In this document: positions 24,995 to 35,253 of the stretch, in pieces
Numbering within the stretch: the stretch's first letter is position 1
How the letters are laid out: every line of letters begins with the position of its first letter
Assembly (NCBI RefSeq): GCF_000512735.1
Contig: NZ_CP007028.1
Span: forward strand, 1,426,001-1,490,000
DNA: 64,000 bases
Direction of reading: 5' to 3'
Origin: Thermocrinis ruber
Lineage (GTDB): Bacteria > Aquificota > Aquificia > Aquificales > Aquificaceae
The notes under the pieces: model-generated
What the model was told of the DNA's origin: nothing
Seen by the model: only the letters and a program-made list of their open reading frames with translations
Databases searched by the model: none
Translations under genes and position numbers: made by a program

Positions 24995-25548
24995 TAAAAC
25001 TTAACCTCCTCCACGTTTATAGTAAAGGTAAGATCTTCCCAATTGACTTTGACCCTTCTGTAGTAGCCCTCGGGTGCCTTCTGTCCGTAGGTAAGGGTTA
25101 TCAGTCTATCCTTTTTTTTGTCAAAAACTTCCACCTTGGCAAGTTGGTTATTCACAAAGTAGTGTTTAACCAGGTAAGCATCCGCATCCCTACTCAATAT
25201 TAGCGCCTCAGAGGTGCAACTGGGTTTTTCTTCACCCGTTAGCGTTTTTCCAAAGATGATACCGTCGGGGCTAAAGGGCAGGTCAATGCATACAACGTTT
25301 AAACATAGACCCTTTTTGTCAAAGCTAAACCCTCCAAACCTTGCAGATTCCACCCTGTATTTATCTTTGTCTTTTTCTACCTTTACGGGCACCTTTAAAA
25401 CACCGTAGGATATGAGCAGTTGGCTTGTGTATTTTTCTGGCGCTCGGTCTTCCAAATGGTTAAGAAGCAGGGTTTGATCTGGTCTGCATAGCAAAGGAGC
25501 ACAGGATAAGACAAAACCAAAAGCCAACAACAGAGCAAGCTTCTTCAT
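24994..25548 (-). CDS. Putative outer-membrane/periplasmic lipoprotein
   Basis: 184 residues with a lipoprotein signal: [16 protein letters not shown], lipobox FVLSC. The mature part is predicted beta-rich ([41 protein letters not shown]), an architecture resembling LolB/DUF4292-type lipid-handling lipoproteins, but no signature settles it. It contains several extra Cys residues (CAPLLC, LCLNVVC). It lies between hisD and lgt with overlaps at both ends. Confidence 0.7.
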   Translation of the reverse strand: MKKLALLLAFGFVLSCAPLLCRPDQTLLLNHLEDRAPEKYTSQLLISYGVLKVPVKVEKDKDKYRVESARFGGFSFDKKGLCLNVVCIDLPFSPDGIIFGKTLTGEEKPSCTSEALILSRDADAYLVKHYFVNNQLAKVEVFDKKKDRLITLTYGQKAPEGYYRRVKVNWEDLTFTINVEEVKF

Positions 25549-26825
25549 TGCTTCCTCCTAACCTCTACTGCCCCATAGTGGGCTATAAGCCCCTCCGCCT
25601 TTGCTATATGCTGGGCATACTCCGCCACCCTTTCAAAACCCTCCTTTGACACATACATCAAAGAGCTCCTTTTTATAAAGTCATAAACTCCAAGGGGTGA
25701 GAAAAATCTGGCAGTGCGTCCTGTGGGTAGTGTATGATTTGGTCCAAGGAGATAATCTCCCAAAGGTTCTGTGGTGTATTTACCCACGAATACTGCGCCC
25801 GCGTGTTTAATCTTTGGTAGGAGGGCAAAGGGCTCCTCCACCATCAACTCCAAGTGCTCTGGTGCTATGTAGTTGGCAACCACACAAGCCTGCTCCAAGT
25901 CCTCCACCAAGAATATGGTGCCAAACCGCTCAAGGGATTTTTGGGCTATGTCCTTTCGGGGGAAGTTATCAAGGATCTCTTCTAGTTTTAGCTTAACCTC
26001 TTGGGCGTGCTTGGGGTCTGTGGTGATCAGAAAAGCTCCCGCAAGTTCATCGTGCTCCGCCTGAGAGAGCAAATCCCAAGCCACCCAACTGGGATCTACG
26101 GAGCCATCAGAGATCACAAGAACCTCAGAGGGTCCGGCAATCATATCAATGTCCACCACTCCAAAGAGTAGTTTTTTTGCGAGGGTTACGTATATGTTGC
26201 CCGGTCCCACCACCTTATCCACCTTTGGCACCCTCTCGGTCCCATAAGCCAATGCTGCAACCGCCTGAGCACCGCCTACCCTAAAAACCCGACTAACGCC
26301 CGCAATGAAGGCAGACGCCAAGGTGTATTTGTTGGGTCTTGGAGAAACCATAATCACCTCTTCCACACCAGCCACAACTGCCGGCACTGCGTTCATAAGG
26401 ACGGTGGAAGGGTAAGATGCCTTGCCTCCGGGCACGTATATACCAACCCTTTCTAAGGGAAATACCCTCATTCCCAAAAGGATCCCATCCTCTTCCACCA
26501 AAAAGGACCTCTCCAGTTGTTTTTCGTGAAATCTCTTTATTCTCTCGTGGGCTACCTCCAAAGCGGTTCTTACCTCTGGCTCAATCTCCTCGTAGGCTCT
26601 TTCCAGTTCCTGGTAGGGAACCTCCAAGTCCTCTTCCGTTAGCTCTTCTCCATCAAATCTTTTTGTGTACTCCAAAAGAGCAGTGTCTCCCTTCTCCCTT
26701 ACCTGCTTTATGATCTCCTTGACCACAGGCTCGTACTCTTCCGCCATTACCTCCCCCCTTGCCATAACAAACCTCAACCTACTGTTAAAACGCCATGCAG
26801 AGTTTCTAAGGTCCTCTATTTGCAT
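25545..26825 (-). CDS. hisD: Histidinol dehydrogenase
   Basis: Catalyses the last two oxidations to L-histidine, using NAD and Zn. Conserved blocks: YVPGGKASYPSTVLMNAVPA, GGAQAVAALAYGTE, VGPGNIYVTLAK, SQAEHDELAGA (catalytic Glu/His region) and APEHLELM. The ATG at 26825 gives 426 residues, the usual length; the open frame continues 69 nt further without homology. A -10-like TAATAT lies 7 nt upstream. It is followed by the lipoprotein gene with a 4-nt overlap; no other his genes are in the window. Confidence 0.96.
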   Translation of the reverse strand: MQIEDLRNSAWRFNSRLRFVMARGEVMAEEYEPVVKEIIKQVREKGDTALLEYTKRFDGEELTEEDLEVPYQELERAYEEIEPEVRTALEVAHERIKRFHEKQLERSFLVEEDGILLGMRVFPLERVGIYVPGGKASYPSTVLMNAVPAVVAGVEEVIMVSPRPNKYTLASAFIAGVSRVFRVGGAQAVAALAYGTERVPKVDKVVGPGNIYVTLAKKLLFGVVDIDMIAGPSEVLVISDGSVDPSWVAWDLLSQAEHDELAGAFLITTDPKHAQEVKLKLEEILDNFPRKDIAQKSLERFGTIFLVEDLEQACVVANYIAPEHLELMVEEPFALLPKIKHAGAVFVGKYTTEPLGDYLLGPNHTLPTGRTARFFSPLGVYDFIKRSSLMYVSKEGFERVAEYAQHIAKAEGLIAHYGAVEVRRKQ

Positions 26826-26832
26826 GGTTAAT

Positions 26833-26861
26833 ATATTAAACCATTTAGGATGTGTTATAAT
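26833..26861. promoter_or_regulatory. Divergent promoters of hisD and the CsgG-like gene
   Basis: Plus-strand TATAAT at 26856-26861 lies 35 nt before the CsgG-like start and 20 nt before its Shine-Dalgarno. A minus-strand TAATAT at 26833-26838 lies 7 nt before the hisD ATG. No strong -35 is seen for either. Confidence 0.5.
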
Positions 26862-26896
26862 GTCCTGTTCAAAAAAAACCAAAGGAGGTGTCAATC

Positions 26897-27691
26897 GTGC
26901 TTAAAAGAGCCCTGGCTTTAGGGTTAACTATAGGCATGATTGGTGTGGGTGGTGCCATCTCCTCTGCAAATGAAACAAAAACTACGGAGAGGCAAATACC
27001 TGTTGTGAAGTGCTCTGAGCCCGCATATTCTGTAATGGTAATGGACTTTGATTGCAAGGCGGCCGCTTGCCAACAGCCAAATAACCCTAAACTTCTTCCC
27101 ATATTTGAGGTTCTTACCACAGGAAGCGGAGTTCAAGGGTTAGGGAAGGGTGTATCTACCATGCTGACAAATGCCCTAAAGGCCACCAATTGCTTTAAGA
27201 TAGTGGATTTGGAACAATACGAGAAGATGAAAAAACTCCTTGAGGTTACTGGACAAAAGGTCCAACCTCCCAAAGTGGATTACATGATAAGCGGTTCTAT
27301 AACCGCTTTGGAGCTTGAAAGGAGTGGCGGACCTCTTGGTGGTGGTGTTGTTCCACTTTTGGGTGCCATAAGCATCAAAAAGGACAAGGCGAAGCTGGCG
27401 GTAGATGTGAATGTAATAAAGCCTGAGACATTAGAGGTAGCTTATTCTAAGTCTTTTGAAGCAAACTCGGAGAAGACCTCTTGGAGTCTATTTGGTGCGG
27501 GTGCTGGCGGTGGTGCCTTTGGCGGAGCTGGTTGGAGTATAAGCAAAAACCTTTCCCTTGATATGGTAGCAAGAGATGTGGTAGTTCAGGTGGCAAATGC
27601 TTTAGCGGAGAGCCTCGCCAAAGACAAAATAGTTGAAAGACCAAAGCCACCAGAGAAAAAAGAAGAGAAGGAAGAAAAAGATCGGGAATAA
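26897..27691 (+). CDS. CsgG-like secreted protein
   Basis: 264 residues with an N-terminal signal/membrane segment (LKRALALGLTIGMIGVGG) and a central CsgG/curli-assembly-like domain: VMVMDFDCKA, GKGVSTMLTNALKATNCFKIVDL, VDYMISGSITAL and AKLAVDVNVIKPETLEVAYSKSF. The C-terminus is a Lys/Glu/Pro-rich tail. Related proteins form outer-membrane secretion pores or periplasmic components of unknown role; no csgA/B/E/F partners are nearby. Start: AAAGGAGGTG (26881-26890), a near-perfect Shine-Dalgarno, precedes the GTG at 26897; the upstream GTG at 26888 lies within it. Confidence 0.75.
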   Translation: MLKRALALGLTIGMIGVGGAISSANETKTTERQIPVVKCSEPAYSVMVMDFDCKAAACQQPNNPKLLPIFEVLTTGSGVQGLGKGVSTMLTNALKATNCFKIVDLEQYEKMKKLLEVTGQKVQPPKVDYMISGSITALELERSGGPLGGGVVPLLGAISIKKDKAKLAVDVNVIKPETLEVAYSKSFEANSEKTSWSLFGAGAGGGAFGGAGWSISKNLSLDMVARDVVVQVANALAESLAKDKIVERPKPPEKKEEKEEKDRE

Positions 27692-27810
27692 TAGTTCCGA
27701 ACCTATTGATTTAAGTTTAAAGCGAGCTCTCAAGGGAGGGATTTTTTCTTTTCAATCTCTTTCCTTTTGAGACTATCTTTATATTTTTATAAGATCAGGA
27801 GGTTACGGAG
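27692..27810 (+). promoter_or_regulatory. Gap before thiG: weak stem-loop and AGGAGG ribosome site
   Basis: 119 bp between the CsgG-like gene and thiG. TCTCAAGGGA and TCCTTTTGAGA can pair around a T-rich loop and are followed by T-rich DNA, a possible weak terminator. TTATATTTTTATAAG near 27780 is promoter-like. AGGAGG (27797-27802) lies 8 nt before the thiG ATG. Nothing resembling a TPP riboswitch is seen. Confidence 0.35.
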
Positions 27811-28614
27811 ATGTTAGACTGGGAAAAGCTGCTAGAAGATGATGTTTTTGAGATTGCGGGCAGGCGCTTTAGATCTCGGTTGATCATAGGCTCGGGTAAG
27901 TTCAAGAGCTTCCAGGAAACCAAGGAGGTTCTTGAGGCGAGCGGAGCGGAGATGATTACCGTAGCGGTCCGGAGGGTCAACATCACAGACCCAACCAAAG
28001 AAAACCTTTTGGATTACATAGATCCCAAAAAATATTTGATCCTTCCAAACACTGCTGGCTGTTATACTGCAGAAGAAGCCATAAAAACTGCCATGCTGGC
28101 GAGGGAGGCTACGGGCATAAACTGGGTTAAGCTGGAGGTGATCGGAGACCAAAAGACCCTCTTGCCAGACATGGAGGAGACCTTAAAGGCGGCAAAGTTT
28201 TTGGTAAAGGAGGGCTTTGTGGTACTTCCTTACATCTTTGATGATCCTGTCTACGCCAAAAAGTTTGAGGATGTGGGCTGTGCGGCGGTGATGCCCTTGG
28301 CAGCGCCCATAGGCTCTGGGCTTGGGCTTCAAAACCCTTACAACCTAATGTTTATAAAGGAGGCGGTTTCTGTGCCCGTCATAGTAGACGCGGGTATAGG
28401 TAGCGCCGCAGACATTCCGCCAGTTATGGAGCTGGGAGTGGACGGTATTTTAACAAACACCGCTTTGGCAGAGGCTAAGGACCCAATAAGGATGGCAGTA
28501 GCCATGAAGTATGCGGTCATAGCGGGCAGGCTCTCTTACTTGGCGGGTAGGATGCCCAAGAGAACCTATGCGGTGCCCTCTTCACCTTTGAAGGGTGTTC
28601 CATATAAGTCATGA
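27811..28614 (+). CDS. thiG: Thiazole synthase
   Basis: Forms the thiazole phosphate of thiamine from deoxyxylulose phosphate, dehydroglycine and ThiS thiocarboxylate. Family blocks: [21 protein letters not shown]-type ([15 protein letters not shown]), the catalytic Lys in [10 protein letters not shown], and [18 protein letters not shown]. 267 residues is normal. thiS/thiF are not adjacent. It overlaps hemG by four bases (ATGA). Confidence 0.95.
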   Translation: MLDWEKLLEDDVFEIAGRRFRSRLIIGSGKFKSFQETKEVLEASGAEMITVAVRRVNITDPTKENLLDYIDPKKYLILPNTAGCYTAEEAIKTAMLAREATGINWVKLEVIGDQKTLLPDMEETLKAAKFLVKEGFVVLPYIFDDPVYAKKFEDVGCAAVMPLAAPIGSGLGLQNPYNLMFIKEAVSVPVIVDAGIGSAADIPPVMELGVDGILTNTALAEAKDPIRMAVAMKYAVIAGRLSYLAGRMPKRTYAVPSSPLKGVPYKS

Positions 28615-29897
28615 TTGATGTGGCAGTAGTGGGGGCGGGTATATCGGGGCTTTCGGTAGCCCTACGCCTTCAAAAGGCCGGGGTTAATGTAAAGGTCTTT
28701 GAGAAGGAAGAAAAGGTCGGTGGAAACATACAAACGGAGGAAATAGAGGGATTTTTGTGCGAGTTGGGACCTCAGACCATTTTGGCGGATAAAAAGGTGG
28801 AAGAATTCCTCTCCTTGGCGGGTATAAAGCCCTTGTATGCAAAGGAAGAGGCTAAAATAAGATACATCTACAAAAAGGGCAAGCTTGTGCCCTTGCCCAT
28901 GTCTCCCTTGAGCTTTTTAACCTCTCCCTTACTTTCCCTGAGTGCAAAGCTTAGAGTTCTAAAGGAGCCCTTTATTCCCAAGTCTATAAAGAAGGAAGAG
29001 AGCATCGCAGAGTTTGTTAAAAGACGCCTTGGGCAGGAGTTCCTTGACTACATTGTGGAACCCTTTGTCAGCGGTGTGTATGCAGGGGATGTTAATAAGC
29101 TGTCGGTGAAGTATGCGGTCAGAAGGGTCTATGAACTGGAACAAAGGTTTGGTAGTCTCATAAAGGGTGCAATAAAGCTAAAAGCCCTTGGTCCGGGCGG
29201 AAGGCTCATATCCTTTGAGGGTGGGAACCATACCTTACCCTCCCATCTAGCCAAGGCTTTGGATGTGGATGTGGAAAACGTGGTGCTAAAGATCAGAAGA
29301 AAGGATGATCATTTTGTGATAGATAGTAGAAAGGGTAAGTTTTCTGCAAGGGCGGTGGTGATTTCTGCACCGGCAACCTCCGCAGGATACCTACTGAGGG
29401 AACTCTCTTGGAGCGCAGCCCAGGAGTTTGACAGTATATACTACGCACCTGTGGTTGTTGTTCATGCACACACAAGGGACTCTATCCCACCCGGCTTTGG
29501 TTTTTTGGTGCCAAGGAAGGAGGGCAAAAGGATCCTTGGCGTGCTTTTTTCCTCTAACATCTTTGAAGGAAGAAAAGGAAACCTATTAACCATCTACTTG
29601 GGCGGTGCCACAGACCCACAGGTGGTAGAAGAGGACGATGACCTAATAAGCGCTACCGTGGAGAAGGAACTTAAGGAAATTTTGGGCGTAGATGTAAACA
29701 TTTTGAAGATCACCAAGTGGAAAAAAGCCATCCCACAGTATAATTTGGGCTACGGCAAATTTTACGAATTGGCGGAGACCTTGGAAAAGGAACACCCTGG
29801 GCTTTTTTTAACAGGAAACTATCTGAAAGGTGTCTCTGTAGCAGACTGCATCAGAAATTCGGAGGATTTAGCAAACAGAGTTTTGGAGTTTCTCTAA
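28611..29897 (+). CDS. hemG: Protoporphyrinogen/coproporphyrinogen oxidase (HemY type)
   Basis: An FAD enzyme oxidising a porphyrinogen late in haem synthesis. FAD motif [24 protein letters not shown] and [18 protein letters not shown] are typical of HemY-type oxidases; C-terminal [19 protein letters not shown] completes the FAD site. 428 residues. Which porphyrinogen it uses (proto- or copro-) cannot be told from sequence alone. Coupled to thiG upstream and to the siroheme gene downstream (1-nt overlap). Confidence 0.92.
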   Translation: MIDVAVVGAGISGLSVALRLQKAGVNVKVFEKEEKVGGNIQTEEIEGFLCELGPQTILADKKVEEFLSLAGIKPLYAKEEAKIRYIYKKGKLVPLPMSPLSFLTSPLLSLSAKLRVLKEPFIPKSIKKEESIAEFVKRRLGQEFLDYIVEPFVSGVYAGDVNKLSVKYAVRRVYELEQRFGSLIKGAIKLKALGPGGRLISFEGGNHTLPSHLAKALDVDVENVVLKIRRKDDHFVIDSRKGKFSARAVVISAPATSAGYLLRELSWSAAQEFDSIYYAPVVVVHAHTRDSIPPGFGFLVPRKEGKRILGVLFSSNIFEGRKGNLLTIYLGGATDPQVVEEDDDLISATVEKELKEILGVDVNILKITKWKKAIPQYNLGYGKFYELAETLEKEHPGLFLTGNYLKGVSVADCIRNSEDLANRVLEFL

Positions 29898-30448
29898 TGC
29901 CTCTGTTTCCAGCCTTTATAGACTTGAAGGACAAAAGAATTTTGGTGGTGGGTGGCGGAAAGGTTGCCACCAGAAAGGTCCAGAAGCTTTTACCCTTTGG
30001 TGCTAAGATAGAGGTGGTATCACCAAGGATCACAAAGGAACTGCAAAGGCTTTTCTTAGCTGGAAAGATATCTTGGAAGAAAAGAAAGTTCCTCATAAAG
30101 GACCTGAGGTCCGCTTACATGGTGGTGGTAGCAGTGGATAGCATAGGGCTCCAAAGGATGGTGTTTAACTACTGTAGCAAGAGAAAAATTCTATGCAACG
30201 CCGTAGATAGTCCAGATTACTGCAATTTTATATTCCCTGCCTTGGTCCATAAAGGGGATGTGGTGATAGGTATATCAACCTCGGGTAAGGTGCCAGCCCT
30301 GTCTGCCCTGCTAAGGGAAAAAATAGAAGAGTGCATACCAAAGGATGTTGATAAACTTTTAGAGGAGGCGTACAGGCTAAGGTCCTCTATGAAGAAGGGA
30401 AAGAGGAGGCAAAGGGTCTTAAAGGAATTTTTAGAGAAAAGGATGTAA
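29897..30448 (+). CDS. Precorrin-2 dehydrogenase / sirohydrochlorin ferrochelatase (CysG N-terminal/Met8 type)
   Basis: Makes sirohydrochlorin and siroheme from precorrin-2. NAD-binding opening FIDLKDKRILVVGGGKVATRKVQ, then AVDSPDYCNFIFPALVHKGDVVIGISTSGKVPA (conserved in CysG/Met8). 183 residues: the methyltransferase domain of full CysG is absent, so uroporphyrinogen methylation must be done by another protein. Siroheme is expected for sulphite or nitrite reductase. Confidence 0.9.
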   Translation: MPLFPAFIDLKDKRILVVGGGKVATRKVQKLLPFGAKIEVVSPRITKELQRLFLAGKISWKKRKFLIKDLRSAYMVVVAVDSIGLQRMVFNYCSKRKILCNAVDSPDYCNFIFPALVHKGDVVIGISTSGKVPALSALLREKIEECIPKDVDKLLEEAYRLRSSMKKGKRRQRVLKEFLEKRM

Positions 30449-30450
30449 GG

Positions 30451-31384
30451 ATGCGATACAGAGTAAGCTTAAAGCTGTGGGAAATGAACGAAATGGAAGA
30501 TCTGGAATACGAGGAATCAGAACAGTTTGCTGGCTTTGAAGAAGACCCAACGGATGCATACAAAGGGTATGTGCCAGAAGAGTTTACCATAGCCTTTGTG
30601 GATGGAATAAGGCGCATAGACCACAGTGCTTATGTGTGGGACGAGTCAAAAAACTCATCTTACGAGGCAGTCTTTGCCACTCTGTCTGCTGGCGCTATCA
30701 TTCTCAAGCCAAAAAGCATAAACCTTATAGAGCAGTCTTTTCGCATGCAAAGGGTCAGAAAGGTCTTTTTGGTAAAGGGTGATATAGAGGAGTCCGCTTT
30801 CTCCGGACTGGAATACGAGGTTAAAAAACTTTTAGAGGATAAAGAGCTATCCCTTGAGTTATTAAGGCTACTTAGAAGGGAGGAAGTAAATACCGCAAGG
30901 GAAGTCTGGGAAAAGGTAAAGCCTCAGCTGTTGGTTTGCGATGGCACTTTGACCAGTGAGCACAGGGGTATCACCTGCGTGGGCTTTGTAAAAACCATAA
31001 AAAGACTCTTTATAAGCAGAGAGTATGCCAACCTTCTTCAAAACCTAAAAAAGGGCTACCGCACACCTCTTATAAGGGTGCACTCCCAAAGAAAGATAGA
31101 GGAGCAGGCAAAGGTTGATAAATACACCTGGTATGTGAAATTGGCAGAGGGAGAGGGAATTGGCACCTTGGCAAGGCTAGAAGCCTTTGGCAATTTGCCA
31201 AAAGAAAAGGTTAAAGAACTTGCCGATTTAACCGCGGGCGTCCTGCCTATGTTTGCCAGTGCGCCCTTTCAGGACCCAAGGTCACCACAGAATTTACTAC
31301 CCATAAAGGTTTTGGAAAACACCCTCAGAAAACATCTTGGAGCACCAGACATAGCAAGAAAGAGACTTCAGGAAATCTTTTTAA

Positions 31385-31392
<8 letters not shown>
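30451..31392 (+). CDS. NurA-domain nuclease-like protein
   Basis: 313 residues matching the NurA nuclease layout: early FVDGIRRID (metal Asp in a strand), central LLVCDGTLT, GFVKTIKRLF, and the C-terminal APFQDPRSPQNLLPIKVLENTLRKHLG block. NurA works with the HerA ATPase in DNA end resection in archaea; no herA is in this window. It lies in an operon with siroheme synthase and a permease, which does not inform its role. The N-terminus carries an acidic stretch (MEDLEYEESEQFAGFEED). Confidence 0.75.
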
Positions 31393-32312
<920 letters not shown>

Positions 32313-32322
32313 TATATAAATA

Positions 32323-33390
32323 TTATAACTCAATCAAGTCAAGGGACACCTCAGAGAGCACTTCACCCACACCCTTCACAACTGCCACCATGTTTTCAAG
32401 CCTCACTCCAAACTTGCCCGGTAGGTATATACCCGGCTCAATGGTAAAGACCATTCCTTCCTCTATGGGTTCTTCTGAGCCCTTTCCTTTGTAATAGAGC
32501 CTTGGATGTTCGTGAATTTCTATACCCACACCGTGTCCCGTGCTGTGGGTAAAGTATTTGCCAAAGCCCTTCTTTTTTATATACTCCCTTGCGGTTCTGT
32601 CTATTTCACCTATGGGAGTTCCCACCTTCACCTTCTCCAAGGCAAAGAGGTGGGCATCTTTGACCACTTGATAGACCTTTTTAAATTCATCGTCTGCCTT
32701 TCCCAAGTAGATCGTTCTGGTAAAATCCGTGCAGTAGTTTTTGTATAGAATGCCCATATCTATCAGCAGAGGTCCCTTTTGTTCTATCCTTCTCTGGGAA
32801 GTTTCCCAATGAGGAACTGCAGAACCCTCTGCAAAGGCAACTATGGCGGGAAAGCTCTCGCCCATTGCACCCATTTCAAAGGCCCTTCTAACTATAAAAC
32901 CCCTCAGGTCCAACTCAGTCATCCCCGGCTTTACAAACTCAAGGAGTTCCCTGTAAATTTGGTCTGCCTTCAAAACTCCCTCTTTCATTATCTTTATTTC
33001 CTCAGTACTTTTTATAGCCCTCAGTTTTCCAAGAAAGTTGCTAAAGCCCACCCATTGTATGTCCCTTGAACGTAGAGATTTTCTAAAGGCACAGCTTACC
33101 CTGTCCTCCTCGTACCCTACCCTTTTTATTCCCAGCTTTTTTATAGTTTGCTTTATAGTCCTGTGCATGGAGGATTTTACCAAAACAGCCTGCCATCCCT
33201 CCCCCAAAGTTCCCTTTGCCCTCTCGTAATATCGTGCGTCTGTAAAAAGGTAAAAGCCCTCCTTAGTGGCAAGCACGTAGGCGTTGGAGGACCTAAAACC
33301 AGAAAGGTAAAGCACGTTTGCCTGAAAGCTAAAAAGGAATCCGTCTAAACCCCTTTCCTCAAGCAGCCCTATAACCTTCTTTTCCCTCAT
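32323..33390 (-). CDS. M24-family Xaa-Pro aminopeptidase
   Basis: Cytoplasmic metallopeptidase removing N-terminal residues before proline. Creatinase-like N-domain (ERGLDGFLF, VLYLSGFRSSN), then metal ligands in LIDMGILYKNYCTDFTRT, HSTGHGVGIEIHE and FTIEPGIYLPG. 355 residues. The start ATG at 33390 overlaps the rpoN stop (ATGA); the frame upstream is rpoN sequence. Confidence 0.92.
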   Translation of the reverse strand: MREKKVIGLLEERGLDGFLFSFQANVLYLSGFRSSNAYVLATKEGFYLFTDARYYERAKGTLGEGWQAVLVKSSMHRTIKQTIKKLGIKRVGYEEDRVSCAFRKSLRSRDIQWVGFSNFLGKLRAIKSTEEIKIMKEGVLKADQIYRELLEFVKPGMTELDLRGFIVRRAFEMGAMGESFPAIVAFAEGSAVPHWETSQRRIEQKGPLLIDMGILYKNYCTDFTRTIYLGKADDEFKKVYQVVKDAHLFALEKVKVGTPIGEIDRTAREYIKKKGFGKYFTHSTGHGVGIEIHEHPRLYYKGKGSEEPIEEGMVFTIEPGIYLPGKFGVRLENMVAVVKGVGEVLSEVSLDLIEL

Positions 33391-34496
33391 AGCATTCTCC
33401 TGTACTTGCATACGGTCCTACGGGAAAGCTCTATGCCCTTTTCCCTCAAAAGCTCCGCCACTTTGGCATCGCTGAGCTTACCGTGTTTTTGAAGGATCTC
33501 CTTCATTGCCCTAAGGACCTGCTCCCTGCTGTAGCCCCCCTTGGACCTCCTTTGAAAGAAGAACCTAAGAGGATAGATCCCGGTGGGTGTTTTTACGTAT
33601 TTGTTGGAAATAAGTCTGCTTATAACGGAGACGCTAACGCCAAGCTTTTGTGCAACCTCTGTTAGCTCCAAAGCCTTAAGAGGACCAATACCCAACAGAA
33701 AGTCCTCCTGCCTTTCTACCACCAAGTTTATGCACCCTCTTAGAAGTTTTCTCCTTAAGTCCAGCAGTTTTTTCCACCGGAGGGCTCTTTCCTTTTCTTC
33801 CCTTTCTCCCTCTCGGACCTCAAAGTCTATAAAATCCTCCATCAAAAGCACCAGCCAACCGTCCTGATCCCTCTCAAGGATCACATCCACACTGCCCACC
33901 TTGTAAGGGCTCTGCTCTCCTTCAAAGGGCGTTAGCCTCAGCCGGGTAGCGATGTCCTTTACCCTTTGATCTCCTACACCTGTCTTTAAAAACTCCAACA
34001 CCTTTTGACAGAGCTCCGGCTCCTCTGGATAAAGTTCCCTCAGTTGGACGCAGAAGAATTCTTCATAGTTCTTGGAAGCGATGCCCACGGGCTCAAGCTC
34101 GGTCATTATAAACTCTCTGAGATCCTCTACGAATTCTTTGGAAGTTCCAAACTCTTTGGCTATCTGGGCTTCATCGCCCACAAAAAAGCCCCTGTGGTCC
34201 AACTGATGGAGAATTGCCAAGGCAACTTCCAGTTCTTCCTCATCAAGCTCAACCTTTAGTTGATTCATTATGCTTTCCCATTGGCTTTGGCTAAAGGGTA
34301 TCTCCCTCTGTGGAACCTCCTCAGAAAAGAAGAACCTTGGCTTTCTTCTAACAAAGTGCGTTATGCATCTATTCTTTTGGGCTTCTTCTTCCAACTGCTC
34401 TAAAAGGCTTTCGGTGGACTTTTCCAAAAGACCCACAAAGGGACCAAGCACAACGCTTAAGCTTGGCTTGGTTTTGATGGTAGTTTTTAGTTTCAT
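33387..34496 (-). CDS. rpoN: RNA polymerase sigma-54 factor
   Basis: Alternative sigma factor that needs AAA+ activators. At 369 residues it is short. The core-binding region, the HTH block (LTEVAQKLGVSVSVISRLISNKYV), and a C-terminal RpoN box SRRTVCKYR (usual ARRTVAKYR) are present. Region I is brief and lacks the usual Gln-rich stretch (MKLKTTIKTKPSLSVVLGP). No bacterial enhancer-binding protein is encoded in the window. It lies between cdaA and the M24 peptidase. Confidence 0.93.
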   Translation of the reverse strand: MKLKTTIKTKPSLSVVLGPFVGLLEKSTESLLEQLEEEAQKNRCITHFVRRKPRFFFSEEVPQREIPFSQSQWESIMNQLKVELDEEELEVALAILHQLDHRGFFVGDEAQIAKEFGTSKEFVEDLREFIMTELEPVGIASKNYEEFFCVQLRELYPEEPELCQKVLEFLKTGVGDQRVKDIATRLRLTPFEGEQSPYKVGSVDVILERDQDGWLVLLMEDFIDFEVREGEREEKERALRWKKLLDLRRKLLRGCINLVVERQEDFLLGIGPLKALELTEVAQKLGVSVSVISRLISNKYVKTPTGIYPLRFFFQRRSKGGYSREQVLRAMKEILQKHGKLSDAKVAELLREKGIELSRRTVCKYRRML

Positions 34497-34500
34497 AGCT

Positions 34501-35253
34501 TTATAGATTAATGCCCAGTTCCTTTAAAAGCAAGCTCTTTAAAAGTTCTTGATCCAAGTTCCTGTGAAACTTACCACCCACTGCTACGGATATTTCTCCC
34601 GTCTCTTCGGAGACTATAACCGCTATGGCGTCAGATTCTTCCGATATTCCCAGTCCAGCCCTATGCCTTGTGCCATACTTTCTGGGAATTTCCGAAGACT
34701 TGGATAAGGGTAGCACGCAGGATGCGTAGGCTATCCTATCTCCCCTTATTACAACCGCACCGTCGTGCAAAGGAGTAAGAGGGTCAAATATGGTGATAAG
34801 AAGCTCCACTGAGACCACTGCGTCAATGGTCACACAGCCCTCCAAAAGAGGTTCCAAGTTCTGATTTCTCTCTATCACTATCAGGGCACCTATCTGCCTT
34901 TCGGACATAAAAGCACAGGCACGCACTATTCTTTCTACAACCCTTTCCTCCAAAGGTTTAGAGGAGGTTAGCTTGGTAGCCTGACCCAGTTTGCTAAGGG
35001 CTTTTCTGATCTCCGGCTGAAAGATCACCACCAAAGAAAAGAGTCCCACCGTCCAGAGTTTTTCAAAGATGGTGGAAACCGTCTTCAGGTCCAGAAGGCT
35101 GGCAAGAGCCCATATTAGCGCCAAAAAAATCAAACCCTTGAGTATTTGAATACCCTTTGTGATCCTAAGAAAGTAAAGCACAGCATACACAAACAGAGAA
35201 GTCCCCAGTATATCCAGAAGGTCCTTGTAGGATATAAACTCAAAAATCTCCAT
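34501..35253 (-). CDS. cdaA: Diadenylate cyclase (CdaA type)
   Basis: Makes cyclic di-AMP from two ATP. Three N-terminal membrane helices (LLDILGTSLFVYAVLYFLR; ILKGLIFLALIWALASLL; WTVGLFSLVVIF) precede a DAC domain with the two signature motifs DGAVVIRGD and GTRHRAGLG. 250 residues is close to Firmicute CdaA. No CdaR or GlmM is adjacent; instead it overlaps folP by 14 nt and precedes rpoN. Confidence 0.95.
   Translation of the reverse strand: MEIFEFISYKDLLDILGTSLFVYAVLYFLRITKGIQILKGLIFLALIWALASLLDLKTVSTIFEKLWTVGLFSLVVIFQPEIRKALSKLGQATKLTSSKPLEERVVERIVRACAFMSERQIGALIVIERNQNLEPLLEGCVTIDAVVSVELLITIFDPLTPLHDGAVVIRGDRIAYASCVLPLSKSSEIPRKYGTRHRAGLGISEESDAIAVIVSEETGEISVAVGGKFHRNLDQELLKSLLLKELGINL

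Noticed and set aside
27692-27810. Possible TPP riboswitch before thiG
   Set aside because: The conserved CTGAGA and related blocks are missing; only a weak hairpin is present.
34501-35253. CdaA called as DisA because of the DGA and RHRAG motifs
   Set aside because: Three membrane helices precede the DAC domain and no DisA DNA-binding part follows, so it is the membrane CdaA type.
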